A program made the position numbers and the translations under genes. Of a DNA stretch of 27,789 nt, positions 7,987 through 17,261 are shown in pieces (the first letter of the stretch is position 1; the number at the start of each line of letters is the position of its first letter). Below the pieces are notes generated by a model that was not told where the DNA came from, made no database searches, and was given only the letters and a program-made list of their open reading frames with translations. The DNA is from an uncultured Muribaculaceae bacterium (lineage in GTDB: Bacteria > Bacteroidota > Bacteroidia > Bacteroidales > Muribaculaceae), in NCBI GenBank assembly GCA_934555895.1, contig CAKTFH010000028.1, forward strand, positions 1 to 27,789, read 5' to 3'.

Positions 7987-8676
7987 ATGAGAGTCAAAAT
8001 ACACCGCGAAGGCACCAACATACTGATTTTATCTCTTGCAGGGCTTCTTGTCATCAATGTGCCGTTATGGCTGTTGCTGCGTGGCAACCTTGTGTGGATA
8101 CCGATTCTGATTACTGTGGCATCGGTGATTTGCTACAGTCTGGTGGTGAATTTCTTCCGTTCGCCGCGCCGCACATTCGTAGGTAATCCCGCGAATGCGG
8201 TTGTCGCTTCGGCCGACGGCAAAGTGGTGGCGCTCGAAGAGGTCTACGAGCCTGAGTATCTGAAACGCAAGTGTATACAGCTGAGCGTGTTCATGAGTCC
8301 GACCAATGTGCATGCCAACTGGTTTCCTGTAAACGGCACAGTGGTGTACGCAGTGCATCATCCCGGTCGGTGTATGGCAGCCTATCTGCCTAAATCGAGC
8401 ACCGAGAACGAGCGCTCGACCGTGGTGATTGAAACCGAGGGTGGCCAGCAAGTGCTCATGCGTCAGGTGGCCGGAGCTATGGCCCGCCGTATAGTCACAT
8501 ATGCCGAGCCGGGCGACGAGGCTTCTATTGAAGACCATATGGGCTTCATCAAGCTCGGATCGCGTGTGGACCTTTATCTGCCGCTAAGCACGGAGATATT
8601 TGTAAAAATAGGTGATATCACCCGCGGAGGAGTCACTCAGGTGGGCCTGTTGCATCCCGAAATCTCCGTATACTGA
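7987..8676 (+). CDS. psd: Phosphatidylserine decarboxylase proenzyme (short form)
   Basis: This 229-aa enzyme decarboxylates phosphatidylserine to phosphatidylethanolamine at the inner membrane. Two N-terminal hydrophobic segments (about 10-33 and 36-55) anchor it. The core motifs include ADGKVVALEEV (76-86), the FMSP(T)NVHANWFPVNG segment (102-117) and the self-cleavage site FIKLGSRVDLYLP (187-199). Cleavage between Gly191 and Ser192 would yield the pyruvoyl-bearing alpha chain; the motif is LGS followed by Arg rather than the LGST of the E. coli enzyme. The length fits the short phosphatidylserine-decarboxylase-related proteins common in Bacteroidetes. The next gene, pssA, 73 nt downstream, makes its substrate. 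Confidence 0.92.
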   Translation: MRVKIHREGTNILILSLAGLLVINVPLWLLLRGNLVWIPILITVASVICYSLVVNFFRSPRRTFVGNPANAVVASADGKVVALEEVYEPEYLKRKCIQLSVFMSPTNVHANWFPVNGTVVYAVHHPGRCMAAYLPKSSTENERSTVVIETEGGQQVLMRQVAGAMARRIVTYAEPGDEASIEDHMGFIKLGSRVDLYLPLSTEIFVKIGDITRGGVTQVGLLHPEISVY

Positions 8677-8749
8677 TGCTGATGCGTTTCAACCGCTTCC
8701 GGTGCTGTTTTGTTAATACTGAATAATAACTCATTCTATTCCCCGTCAC

Positions 8750-9505
8750 GTGTTACGCCGCATAATAACTTCCGTCCCCAATTTCCTTACCTGTTGCAAT
8801 CTGCTTTCGGGCTGTCTGGCCTGCATCTGCTCGTTTTCGTTTGAGGACACAGTGATGGGCAGTATCAACGGGCGCCAGATGGCATGGATACTGGTGGGTC
8901 TCGCGGCCGTGTTCGACTTTTTCGATGGTGCGGCCGCCCGTATTCTGCGTGCTCCGTCGCCGCTCGGCAAGGAGCTCGACTCTCTTGCTGATCTTGTGAG
9001 CTTTGGTGTGGCACCGTCGCTTCTGCTCTACAACATCCTGCAGGTGTGGACCGGCTCGTGGTGGGTGCCTTTCGTTGCTCTCTTCATCCCGGCGATGGGT
9101 GCGCTCAGGCTTGCAAAATTCAACCTCGACGACAGTCAGACAACGGAATTCAAGGGATTGCCCATACCGGCCAACGCCATCTTCTGGATCGGTGCCACAG
9201 CGTGGATGCAGAGCCACGGACTGGAGTGGATGCACGAGCATGTGTACTGGGGCAATCTCATTTGCTGCGTGGTGATTATAGGCGTTGCGTTGCTTATGGT
9301 ATCCAACATGCGCATGTTCTCTCTGAAGCTCAAGAATTTCCGCATCGGCGACAATTTCATGCGTTACCTGCTGTTGCTCGGCGCGGCGTTTTTTGTGGCG
9401 TTTTCGGGCGTGGAGGGTTTTGCCTATACCATCATCTTCTACTTCGTGCTGTCGGTGATAAACAATCGCATGACTCCGGCCCAGACTTCGGAAACCGACA
9501 AATAA
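8750..9505 (+). CDS. pssA: CDP-diacylglycerol-serine O-phosphatidyltransferase
   Basis: This is a 251-aa multi-spanning membrane enzyme that joins serine to CDP-diacylglycerol to give phosphatidylserine. It carries the complete CDP-alcohol phosphatidyltransferase signature D-G-x2-A-R-x8-G-x3-D-x3-D at residues 59-81 (Asp59, Gly60, Ala63, Arg64, Gly73, Asp77, Asp81). The N-terminus RRIITSVPNFLTCCNLLSG is typical of bacterial PssA. The start is taken as GTG at 8750, because no in-frame ATG precedes the conserved N-terminal helix. It is followed by six or so hydrophobic segments and a short polar tail. It is co-directional with psd, so the two likely form a phosphatidylethanolamine operon. Confidence 0.92.
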   Translation: MLRRIITSVPNFLTCCNLLSGCLACICSFSFEDTVMGSINGRQMAWILVGLAAVFDFFDGAAARILRAPSPLGKELDSLADLVSFGVAPSLLLYNILQVWTGSWWVPFVALFIPAMGALRLAKFNLDDSQTTEFKGLPIPANAIFWIGATAWMQSHGLEWMHEHVYWGNLICCVVIIGVALLMVSNMRMFSLKLKNFRIGDNFMRYLLLLGAAFFVAFSGVEGFAYTIIFYFVLSVINNRMTPAQTSETDK

Positions 9506-9608
9506 CCGGCTTTCAATAGTTTTCTGACACAAATTCTATCAGTTTTTTCTTTGGAATATTAATCGGATGTGCCGGCGACCCGCCTGCACACATTACACAA
9601 TTCATTAC

Positions 9609-12600
9609 ATGAAATCTTTTCTCAAGACCTTTACTGTGTCTGCGTCGATGCTCATGGCGATGGGTGCGACTGCGGAAAGTATCATCGCGTTCGACCCTGT
9701 GCCTACGCGCCGCACGGGCGATAGAGCACTGGCATTACCTCATGCTCGGCCGCTCGGCATTAACCGCACGCTTGCGGCTCCTCTTAGAGCTGAAGCCAAA
9801 GCCACAGATCCGTCGCTGCATGCCAATCTTATCTATACGTCCGACTGGGAGTATGCCGATGTCCCGGCATATGGCATTTATTCGTTTCCACTTGCTGCGG
9901 GCAGCTACACATCTTTTCCTTCGGTGTATCTTGACAACCGCATATGCGGAAATGCCGGCGCGGTGTATGCCGATGGCTGGTATTTCACCGCGACATCGCA
10001 GGAGGTGAACACTGATCAGGGATATGTGGTAATTTCCATGGACTTCTATCTGTTTGACACCCGCAACTGGAGCGTTCGCAAGATTGAGAATGCCGATGAG
10101 GAGTTCAAGGCGGTGGACATGACTTACAGCCCGGCGGCTGACCGCGTTTTCGGTTGTTTTGTTAAACGCGGTCCTCAGGGTTACTATTATTTTGGTTCGC
10201 TTGACATACAGACAGGTGAAACCACACTCATCCGCAACTACGGGCAGCAGGCTGCCTATGGTTTTACCGGCATGGCCGCCACTCCAGAGGGCGTGATTTA
10301 CGCTATCAACAACGATGGAGGCCTGTATACTGTAGAACCCTCCACTGGTGTGCCTACATATATCGGTGAGACTGGCCTTAAAAACCAATATACCACTTCG
10401 GCCACATTCGATGCTGCAAGCGGTAAAATATATTATGCCCTCAACGCTGACTACCGTCAGGCGATGTATGCTATCGATCCTGCCACGGCAAAGGCCGAGA
10501 AAATGTACGACTTCTACAATGAGGAGTCGCTCACGGGCCTGTATGTGCCTGTGACATTAGCCAATGAGAACGTGCCTGCCGCGCCAAGCGCTCTGGCGGC
10601 CACCTTCGACAAAGGTTCCCTTACCGGCGATGTTAGTTTCACTGCTCCATCGACAAGTGTTGGAGGCACGCCTCTCGAAGGCAATCTCAATTATGTGGTG
10701 CGCCTCAACGGCGAAGACCGTGCTACCGGTACTGTGGCCCCCGGAGCCGTTGCCACGGCATCGGTAAGTGCCCTTACCCGTGGAAATTACAGCATATCGG
10801 TGGTATGCTCCAATTCATCAGGCGAAGGTGAGCGTGCAAGCATGCACCGGTTTATCGGTTGCGACACTCCGCTGCCTGTGACCGATGTCATATTTGTACT
10901 TGACGATGCAGGCGAAGCTACAGTGAGCTGGAATGCCTCTGTTGCCGCAAACGGCGGTTACCTTGATCCGGAGGCGCTGAAATATGTGGTGACACGGCTT
11001 CCCGACGGAGCTCAGACCACAGTAAACTCATCGACCACCCGTTTTGTTGAAACAATCTCCGAGCCTGCTTCCCGCACACGCTACACCTATACAGTGGAGG
11101 CTGTGTCGGGCGATGCCACCACAGAAGCTGTTGCATCGAATGCCGTGTGGTTCGGCACCTACAAGGCCCCATGTAACTTTGACTTCACTGCTTCGGAATG
11201 CACAGAAGACCTCGTGCTGACCGATGGCGACAAGGACGGTAAGACCTGGATGTGGCAGAGCGGTCAGATGCACTCATCGATTTGCCTGACCAAGCAGGTG
11301 GATGATTACCTGGTACTTCCGCCGGTGTACCTGCATGAGGGGATGAGCTATCGTGTAAGCGTAGATGCTCATGCATCAAAGGGTGTGAATATTTATCCCG
11401 AGCGTATGGCGCTGTGGGTCGGGAAGAATCCCAACGCTATTGACGAGCGCATTATGGAGCCTACCGTAATCAATCACACCGATTACCGCAACTACTCGTG
11501 CGACTACCGTGCGGAGGCCGACGGTGTATATTATTTCGCAGTTCAGAGTTGCTCCGACAGGGACTCGTATTACCTTTGGGTAGATAATTTCGCCGTGGGA
11601 GCACCTGTGAGCGCGGCGGTTCCGGCCGCAGTATTGGCTCTCAAGGCCGAAGCCGGGGCAGATGGCAAGCTTGAAGTGACTCTCAGTTTCACGCTGCCTA
11701 CGGTAGACCTTAACGGGGCACCCCTCGACGGACTGACTTCGGTGGAAATATACCGCGACGGGAAGGTCGTGGATACTTCCATTGAGCCGTTGCCCGGCAA
11801 GAGCGTTACATTTACCGACCATCCCGAAAACGGTGCCCACACTTATGGGGTGGCCACTGTCTCGGCCAACGGCCGCAGCCACATTGAGGAGGTGAATGTG
11901 TATGTGGGCGTGCATGAGCCTAAGGCCGTGACCGCCGTATCGGCCGTGGCAGGCGAGCATAACGGTCAGATTGCGTTGTCGTGGACCGCACCTGCCACCG
12001 ATGTAGAGGGTGTGACGCTGCCCGATGGCTCGCTGACATACCGTGTGACACGCTACGACCGCGCCGTGACCGTGGTGGCCGACGGGCTTGTAGAGCCTTG
12101 CTTCACCGACAATGCCTCGGAGGCCGACGCCGCCCAGGAGTTCGTGCAATATATGGTTGAGGCTGTGAATGTGGCAGGTGTATCGGAAGAGGAATACTCC
12201 AATGTGACAACTTACGGACGGCTTAATGGCGCCCCGATGATAGAGTCGTTTGCAGGAAGTGTTTCCCGGCAGGAGTTTGTGGTGGAGCGTGCCGATGACA
12301 ATGCGTCGTGGACCGTGACATCGGCATCGGCCAATCCCGGTACGACTGAATATGACAACGACGGCGGCATGCTACGCTTTACCGGAGTGACCACCGGCGA
12401 CAGTGCGTCGTTCATCTCCGGTTCCTACTCGGTTGACGGCATGGCACATCCGGCCTTGATGCTTCATTTCCTTTATCCTACAGGCACCAACCGCGCACTC
12501 ACAGCCACCATCTATACTGAGGAGGGCGGCGTGGCTTCGACCGTGAGCCGTGAAGCTGCTCCGGCCGAGGGTATCAGCGGTTGGCAGCGTCTGATTATGC

Positions 12601-14111
12601 CTCTTGAAGGCAATCCCGACAAGGTGCAGATAATTTTGACCGGCGAGAATTACGGCGAATATGCGCTGTCGTTCTATGTGGATGACATAAGGCTCATAGA
12701 CCTCCCCACCCCCAATGTGAATGTGAGCGCTTTCTCGGCACCTGCTATAGTGGAGGCAAACTGCGACTTCAATTTGCGCGCATATGTCGAAAATTCGGGT
12801 GCGACGGATGTAACGGCTACAGTGAGTCTGCTTCTCAATGGCGAGACTGTGGAGCAGCGCGACATGGCGCTCGCTATGGGCGACCATGTGGCGGTGGATT
12901 TCATACATATGATTCCTACCGTGGCTCCGGAACACTGTGTATACACTGTGGAGGTGACCACCGACGGCGATGCCGATGCTACCGACAATGTTTCCGAAGC
13001 CATTGAGGTGAATGCGCATCACAGCATCTATCCCGCGCCTGTGAATCTCGGCGCCGTGATGACCGATGCAGGAGTGCAGCTCTCATGGACCGAACCCGAC
13101 TTCGGCCCCGTGACTCCCGTGGCTGTGGAAGATGACCTTGAAAGCTATGAGCCGTTTTCGATCGGCATAACAGCGAATACTGAAATCGCATCGGACTATA
13201 TGGGCCAGTGGTCGTCGGTAGATGCCGACGGTCTGTGGACAATAGGTCTTGGTCACGGTTCAGCACTGATTCCCAATGCATCGGTGCCCAAGGGCTTCAT
13301 GGTGTTCAACGGTCCTGCCGGCAATATCTATGGTGATGCTTGGAAGGCCCACAGCGGTGACAATATGTTTGTGGCCTTCGCGGCCATCGCCGACCCGGGA
13401 GAGGGCAACGATGACTGGCTTATTTCGCCGATGCTCACCGGCGATGCTCAGGAGGTGGCTTTCTGGGCACGTTCCGCCACCGACCTTTACGGACTTGAGA
13501 GCCTTGAGGTGCTTTACTCAAAGGACGGCAAGGAGCTGAGCGAGTTTGTACCCCGCGTGGCAGTCGATGAGGTCCCAGCCGAGTGGACGCGCTATACTGT
13601 GCGCCTGCCGGAAGGTGCTCGCTATTTCGCCGTGCGCTGTGTGTCGGAAAATATGTTCGCCCTGCTTCTCGACGATTTCACATACATTCCCGCCGGTTTC
13701 CGCGGTATGGGCCTTGAGCTCGATTCATACGGTATTTACCGCGACGGTAAGCATATCACCGATGTGACGGCCTCGGAGCATGCGTATCTCGACGCGTCTG
13801 CGACCGGCGACAGCCGGCCCACATACTCAGTGGTGGCACGCTACAATCTCGATGAATCGCGTCCGGTCACAGTCGTTACCGCCGACCCCTCGGGTATAGC
13901 CGATGTCGAGACCGCAGCAGTCAGTGTAACCGGCCTTAAAGGCCGCATCGTAATAGAGCATGTCGGTGACAAAGCTGTCGCAGTGATTGCGGCCGATGGC
14001 CGTGTGATGTACCGCACCGCGAAGGCTCCCGACACACTGAACGTGGAGCTTCCGGCCGGAGTCTACTTCGTGCAGATCGCCGGTAGGGCAATTAAGACTG
14101 TCGTGCGCTGA
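9609..14111 (+). CDS. 1500-aa secreted multidomain protein with FN3-like and jelly-roll modules and C-terminal sorting-like tail
   Basis: The ATG at 9609 gives a signal peptide (MKSFLKTFTVSASMLMAMGA, then ATA); a longer in-frame start at 9567 would mask it. The order is: a propeller-like region (about 40-320, repeats such as MAATPEGVIYAINNDGGLY and IYYALNADYRQAMYAID); FN3-like modules (330-515); a jelly-roll of the choice-of-anchor type (520-667); two FN3-like modules (669-870); a second jelly-roll (875-1032); a CARDB-like module (1034-1134); and a third jelly-roll resembling the cleaved-adhesin/choice-of-anchor J type (1175-1360, with DDWLISPML and LLDDFTYIP). Last is a tail (1430-1500) ending LPAGVYFVQIAGRAIKTVVR, like type IX secretion/Por sorting domains. 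It is probably surface-exposed or secreted and binds protein or glycan. No catalytic motif was seen. Confidence 0.75.
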   Translation: MKSFLKTFTVSASMLMAMGATAESIIAFDPVPTRRTGDRALALPHARPLGINRTLAAPLRAEAKATDPSLHANLIYTSDWEYADVPAYGIYSFPLAAGSYTSFPSVYLDNRICGNAGAVYADGWYFTATSQEVNTDQGYVVISMDFYLFDTRNWSVRKIENADEEFKAVDMTYSPAADRVFGCFVKRGPQGYYYFGSLDIQTGETTLIRNYGQQAAYGFTGMAATPEGVIYAINNDGGLYTVEPSTGVPTYIGETGLKNQYTTSATFDAASGKIYYALNADYRQAMYAIDPATAKAEKMYDFYNEESLTGLYVPVTLANENVPAAPSALAATFDKGSLTGDVSFTAPSTSVGGTPLEGNLNYVVRLNGEDRATGTVAPGAVATASVSALTRGNYSISVVCSNSSGEGERASMHRFIGCDTPLPVTDVIFVLDDAGEATVSWNASVAANGGYLDPEALKYVVTRLPDGAQTTVNSSTTRFVETISEPASRTRYTYTVEAVSGDATTEAVASNAVWFGTYKAPCNFDFTASECTEDLVLTDGDKDGKTWMWQSGQMHSSICLTKQVDDYLVLPPVYLHEGMSYRVSVDAHASKGVNIYPERMALWVGKNPNAIDERIMEPTVINHTDYRNYSCDYRAEADGVYYFAVQSCSDRDSYYLWVDNFAVGAPVSAAVPAAVLALKAEAGADGKLEVTLSFTLPTVDLNGAPLDGLTSVEIYRDGKVVDTSIEPLPGKSVTFTDHPENGAHTYGVATVSANGRSHIEEVNVYVGVHEPKAVTAVSAVAGEHNGQIALSWTAPATDVEGVTLPDGSLTYRVTRYDRAVTVVADGLVEPCFTDNASEADAAQEFVQYMVEAVNVAGVSEEEYSNVTTYGRLNGAPMIESFAGSVSRQEFVVERADDNASWTVTSASANPGTTEYDNDGGMLRFTGVTTGDSASFISGSYSVDGMAHPALMLHFLYPTGTNRALTATIYTEEGGVASTVSREAAPAEGISGWQRLIMPLEGNPDKVQIILTGENYGEYALSFYVDDIRLIDLPTPNVNVSAFSAPAIVEANCDFNLRAYVENSGATDVTATVSLLLNGETVEQRDMALAMGDHVAVDFIHMIPTVAPEHCVYTVEVTTDGDADATDNVSEAIEVNAHHSIYPAPVNLGAVMTDAGVQLSWTEPDFGPVTPVAVEDDLESYEPFSIGITANTEIASDYMGQWSSVDADGLWTIGLGHGSALIPNASVPKGFMVFNGPAGNIYGDAWKAHSGDNMFVAFAAIADPGEGNDDWLISPMLTGDAQEVAFWARSATDLYGLESLEVLYSKDGKELSEFVPRVAVDEVPAEWTRYTVRLPEGARYFAVRCVSENMFALLLDDFTYIPAGFRGMGLELDSYGIYRDGKHITDVTASEHAYLDASATGDSRPTYSVVARYNLDESRPVTVVTADPSGIADVETAAVSVTGLKGRIVIEHVGDKAVAVIAADGRVMYRTAKAPDTLNVELPAGVYFVQIAGRAIKTVVR

Positions 14112-14134
14112 CACGGATATATAAGATAAAAGGC

Positions 14135-14173
14135 GGAGCCGGTCCCTGAACCATCGGGGGCCGGCTCCTTTTT
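14135..14173 (+). terminator. Intrinsic terminator after the 1500-aa protein gene
   Basis: GGAGCCGGTCCC (14135-14146) pairs with GGGGCCGGCTCC (14157-14168), a 12-bp GC-rich stem with one G-U pair and a loop of about 10 nt. A run of five T follows (14169-14173). Upstream is A-rich (ATAAGATAAAA), so it may also end the convergent minus-strand gene whose stop is at 14210. Confidence 0.85.
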
Positions 14174-14209
14174 GATATGTATGATTTGCTGTATGCAGGG
14201 GATGCGGGG

Positions 14210-16291
14210 TCAGCGGCCGCCTGCGGTAGAGCGGTCGGTGTCGGCGTTCACTTCTATGAGTTTCCGGGCGCCGCGCTTCTGCCGTCCCCACTGGAGGTTG
14301 TAGCTTACGCTGATATATGGCATACGCATATTAAGGCGCATATGCTGCTCGTTGCGGTTCCATTTGCTTATGGATTTACTTCCCTGGTCGTATTTCCCGA
14401 AAGGCATTATGATGCCTGCACCGAACTGCCATGATTTCCAGTTGTAGCTCAGATCGATTATGTTGAGGTCTTCTCCCCATGAAATCTTTTCACCCCAGAG
14501 ATCGCGTTGAGAACGCACATACTGTGCGGAAAGCTCAAATCCGTAATGCATGAGCTGGATGGATGCATTGCCGCTCCAGGCGTTGCTGTGCAGGGAATAT
14601 CCTGTGCCGCGCATGCGCTCCATGCGGTACTGCACATAGCCGCTTGCCACGAGCCATTGAGGTATAATCTCGATTTGAGGCGCGAGGAAAAAAGAGAGGT
14701 TCTGCAGACCGCGGCTGTTCTCGTAGGTGGTGACAAGACGGCCGTTTTCCCATCGTAGCAGCGGTGTGATGGCATTAGGAGATGAAAAGGCCCTCACGCC
14801 GAATGAACCGTAAACCCGTGGAAGACTGAAGCCGTAGCGGAAAGTAAGCATATATGAGTTGGCGGTTTTGATATCGGGGTTGCCAACGCGCCACTGGAAA
14901 CCGTCGAGCTGCTGGGGTACGATGTTTGTTTCTGTCAGAGAGGGCGTGGACTGCCATGAAGTGAAGTTGAGCCGGAAATTGTGGTTTTCGTTGAGCGAAT
15001 ATGTGACAGTGGCCTGCGGACGGGGGCGCCACGAATGGTTGCCCTGCTGCGTTTCCTTGAAAAGGAAATTGGTGTATTGCATACCCATGCCGGCGGTGGC
15101 GGTCCATTTACCGAGGCGGTGGAAATATTCGGCAAAGAAGTACACCTTGTCCTGTCGCTGATGGAACACACTGCCTCCGAGTGTCTTGTATTCGGAGCGG
15201 TTGCGGTTGGCTGTATAGGAAGCGCCGGCGGTGAACCGAGAGTTTTTCCATTGTTTTATGTAATTTGCCTCGAGTCCATATGCCTGATTGCAGTCTTGAA
15301 TATAGGTGTGTATGTCGTTGATGAGTTGTGTGGTGCCGGGATTGCGTTCAACGTAATCAGAGAAGGAATGACCGGTGTATAAGGAAGCGCTGAAATCGAC
15401 CACGAGGGTCTGTCTGCGGGCAAAATGCTGTTCGAGATAGGCTGAAAATGCTGGAGTGGTGCCTACGTTGCCGTGTGAGTCAAGAAGATTTATATTCTTT
15501 TCTCCGTTGCTGAGGCTCAGAAGTCCGTTGTATTCCCATTTATCGGAGAAATTGCGGTTGGCCTGCAGCGACACGTAGAATACCGTAGTGTCTGGCTTGA
15601 TGTAGTTGTATGTGAGCCACGCAGCTCCCTGTGAGTTGTCGAGTTCACCGCCGAGCGGCTTTTCTTTTCTTGTGAGTGAAGTGCCGTCGGGATATGTGAA
15701 AGTTTCTTCGTAATCTCTATGGGCCTTTATTTTGTCGGTAAGTTTGAAATAGCTGCCGACGCTCCATTGTGAGCGCCCGACATTGAATTTTGCATCGGCC
15801 TGATAGTAACCCCATTTCTGATTCAACGCAGGTTTTGCCTCAAGCATGAGTGACCCTCCGACAGTAGGGTTTGTTACTATGACATTGAGCACATAGCTGG
15901 CGCCGTTGTACCGCAGTCCGGGATTATCGATCCACTCCACACGCTTGATTGTCTCAGGCAGAAGTGATTTAACCTGGTCGATGGTTGCCACACGACCGTT
16001 GATTCTTATCTGCACCGACTGTCCCGCGGCTGTGACGGATCCCAGTGCATCGTTTACGCTCAAAGAGGGTATCATGAGATTGCGCAGCAGTTGCATGCCG
16101 TTTTTTGAATTGTCAACAGCACTTCTGGATGGGTGATATACATCCATGTCCGCTTTACGGATTACTTTCGGTGCTTCGATTACTATCTCGTGCAATTCCT
16201 GCGTGGCAATGGAGTCTTGCATCTGCGACTGGGCCAACGAGGCCAGTACGCAACAGATCAGGAGTATTATAACAAGAAGTGTCTTTTTCAT
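14210..16291 (-). CDS. TonB-dependent receptor-like outer membrane beta-barrel protein
   Basis: This is a 693-aa protein with a signal peptide (residues 1-20, MKKTLLVIILL to SLA). Next come a mature N-terminus QELHEIVIEAPK and a TonB plug-like domain at about 32-150 (NGMQLLRNLMIPSL, VQIRINGRVATIDQVKSLLP, IKRVEWIDNPGLRYNG). The rest is a long stretch of alternating aromatic-rich strands typical of the OMP_b-brl barrel family. It lacks the carboxypeptidase-regulatory-like domain many Bacteroidetes receptors carry before the plug, and the C-terminus is hydrophilic (TDRSTAGGR) rather than ending in an aromatic residue. There is no SusD neighbour, so it is not a typical polysaccharide importer. 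The cargo is unknown. A broken Crp/Fnr regulator gene sits just upstream. Confidence 0.8.
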   Translation of the reverse strand: MKKTLLVIILLICCVLASLAQSQMQDSIATQELHEIVIEAPKVIRKADMDVYHPSRSAVDNSKNGMQLLRNLMIPSLSVNDALGSVTAAGQSVQIRINGRVATIDQVKSLLPETIKRVEWIDNPGLRYNGASYVLNVIVTNPTVGGSLMLEAKPALNQKWGYYQADAKFNVGRSQWSVGSYFKLTDKIKAHRDYEETFTYPDGTSLTRKEKPLGGELDNSQGAAWLTYNYIKPDTTVFYVSLQANRNFSDKWEYNGLLSLSNGEKNINLLDSHGNVGTTPAFSAYLEQHFARRQTLVVDFSASLYTGHSFSDYVERNPGTTQLINDIHTYIQDCNQAYGLEANYIKQWKNSRFTAGASYTANRNRSEYKTLGGSVFHQRQDKVYFFAEYFHRLGKWTATAGMGMQYTNFLFKETQQGNHSWRPRPQATVTYSLNENHNFRLNFTSWQSTPSLTETNIVPQQLDGFQWRVGNPDIKTANSYMLTFRYGFSLPRVYGSFGVRAFSSPNAITPLLRWENGRLVTTYENSRGLQNLSFFLAPQIEIIPQWLVASGYVQYRMERMRGTGYSLHSNAWSGNASIQLMHYGFELSAQYVRSQRDLWGEKISWGEDLNIIDLSYNWKSWQFGAGIIMPFGKYDQGSKSISKWNRNEQHMRLNMRMPYISVSYNLQWGRQKRGARKLIEVNADTDRSTAGGR

Positions 16292-16320
16292 TGCGATATG
16301 TTTTGCGATTGTTTTCTTAA

Positions 16321-16977
16321 TTAATACGCAAAGTTATCGCGATTTGTGACAACGGCTCTCAACAAATGTTGAAAAGAGACTGTCAGCGGACGGTTCGGCG
16401 CAGTCGGCTGAGGTGAGTCTGTGTGATGTTCAGGAAAGATGCTATTATCCTTGAGCGGGAAAAGCGAGAATATATCAGGATGGTGAGAAATCAGGTCGTT
16501 GTACCGTTGCAGTGGCGACTTTATATGAAGGTCCTTGTAGCGGTCGTAGACGGTAGAGAACACGGCCTCGGTGCCGACCATTACCATTTCTTTGAGTTTA
16601 GGGTCAGTCTTCATCCGTTCTCCGAGTTCGGCTGTAGATAGGCAGTAGATTTCGCATGGAGTTTCGGCGACAACTGAAGCACGTGCCTTCAGGCCACGAA
16701 GTGAGAAGGGAAAATCGGTGACAAATTCGTCCTCGAATTCCAGTCCGATTACATGTTCCGTTCCGTCATCGCTGTACGCCACATATTTCAGCTTGCCTGA
16801 TTTGATATATCCGAAATATCGTGCCACGTGTCCCGCTGTGAAAAATTCCTCCCCTTTCTCGTAATGCCGCAAAGTGCCTTCGCGCAGGCACAGTTCCTTC
16901 CAGAAGTGAGCTGCAGGGCTATCGATATATGAATTGAAGTTGGCAGTCATCTGTATTTGGGGATTGTGAATGGTCAT
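16321..16977 (-). pseudogene. Crp/Fnr-family regulator, frameshifted before its helix-turn-helix
   Basis: The N-terminal cyclic-nucleotide-binding-like domain is intact (for example YEKGEEFFTAG, YIKSGKLKYVAYSDDGTEHVIG, ETPCEIYCLS), followed by the dimer helix and SPLQRYNDLISHHPDIFSLF. After FPLKD the open frame becomes unrelated (NSIFPEHHTDSPQPTAP). Dropping one A from the minus-strand sequence GGATAATAGC (16450-16441) restores IASFLNITQTHLSRLRRTVR and a stop at 16385-16383, a textbook Crp/Fnr helix-turn-helix ending. The intact protein would be about 198 aa from Met at 16977, or 189 aa from Met at 16950. As written, the product can fold its sensor domain but not bind DNA. This could be real decay, phase variation or a sequencing error. 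Its likely target was the adjacent outer membrane gene or a distant operon. Confidence 0.82.
16329..16336 (-). promoter_or_regulatory. Promoter (-7 element) of the outer membrane barrel gene
   Basis: On the minus strand, TAACTTTG matches TAnnTTTG. It lies 38 nt before the start codon at 16291. No clear -33 TTTG is present at the usual 20-nt spacing. The element lies within the out-of-frame tail of the Crp/Fnr reading frame but downstream of that gene's ancestral stop at 16383. That placement supports the view that the original gene ended at 16383. Confidence 0.5.
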
Positions 16978-17101
16978 ATTTTTTCTCCACACGCCGTTTA
17001 CGGAAATTGTCGGCGACCTTCCGTGCGATATCATCAGAATTATCCGGGGTATATCCATCTAATAATGACAACAGGCTGTTTGTATTAGTGTCTAAAGTCA
17101 T
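16919..17101 (-). pseudogene. Truncated XRE-type helix-turn-helix gene
   Basis: This is a 60-aa reading frame starting MTLDTNTNSLLSLLDGYTP. The segment DDIARKVADNFRKRRVEKK (24-42) resembles the N-terminal helix of small Bacteroidetes XRE-type HTH regulators (pattern IAxRVAxNFRRRRIEK, then TREQLAEKSGV). The remaining HTH helices are missing: at an A6 tract (about 16979-16984) the sequence runs into the Crp/Fnr gene, and the frame continues as unrelated YDHSQSPNTD. One A fewer would read EKNMT and join the Crp/Fnr frame. The promoter directly upstream is well formed. I read it as a relic whose 3' part was lost, leaving its promoter to drive the Crp/Fnr gene. A functional short leader peptide is less likely. 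Confidence 0.55.
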
Positions 17102-17122
17102 AATACTACCAATATCATGTTA

Positions 17123-17154
17123 CAAATATAGCGAGTGCTCCCGACATTGGCAAA
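17123..17154 (-). promoter_or_regulatory. Bacteroidetes promoter with both elements, for the HTH relic and Crp/Fnr gene
   Basis: On the minus strand, TTTG (17154-17151), a 20-nt spacer and TATATTTG (17130-17123) match both the -33 and -7 consensus elements. Transcription should start near 17117, about 16 nt before the ATG at 17101. Confidence 0.7.
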
Positions 17155-17261
17155 TGTAGTTGTCAGGGTAAATTATGCTTTTACTTGGGCGCTTTTCCCA
17201 ATCTTTTGTATGGTGGAAGATGAAGCGGATTATAGGGTAGGGGATTTTAATGCTTTTTAAC

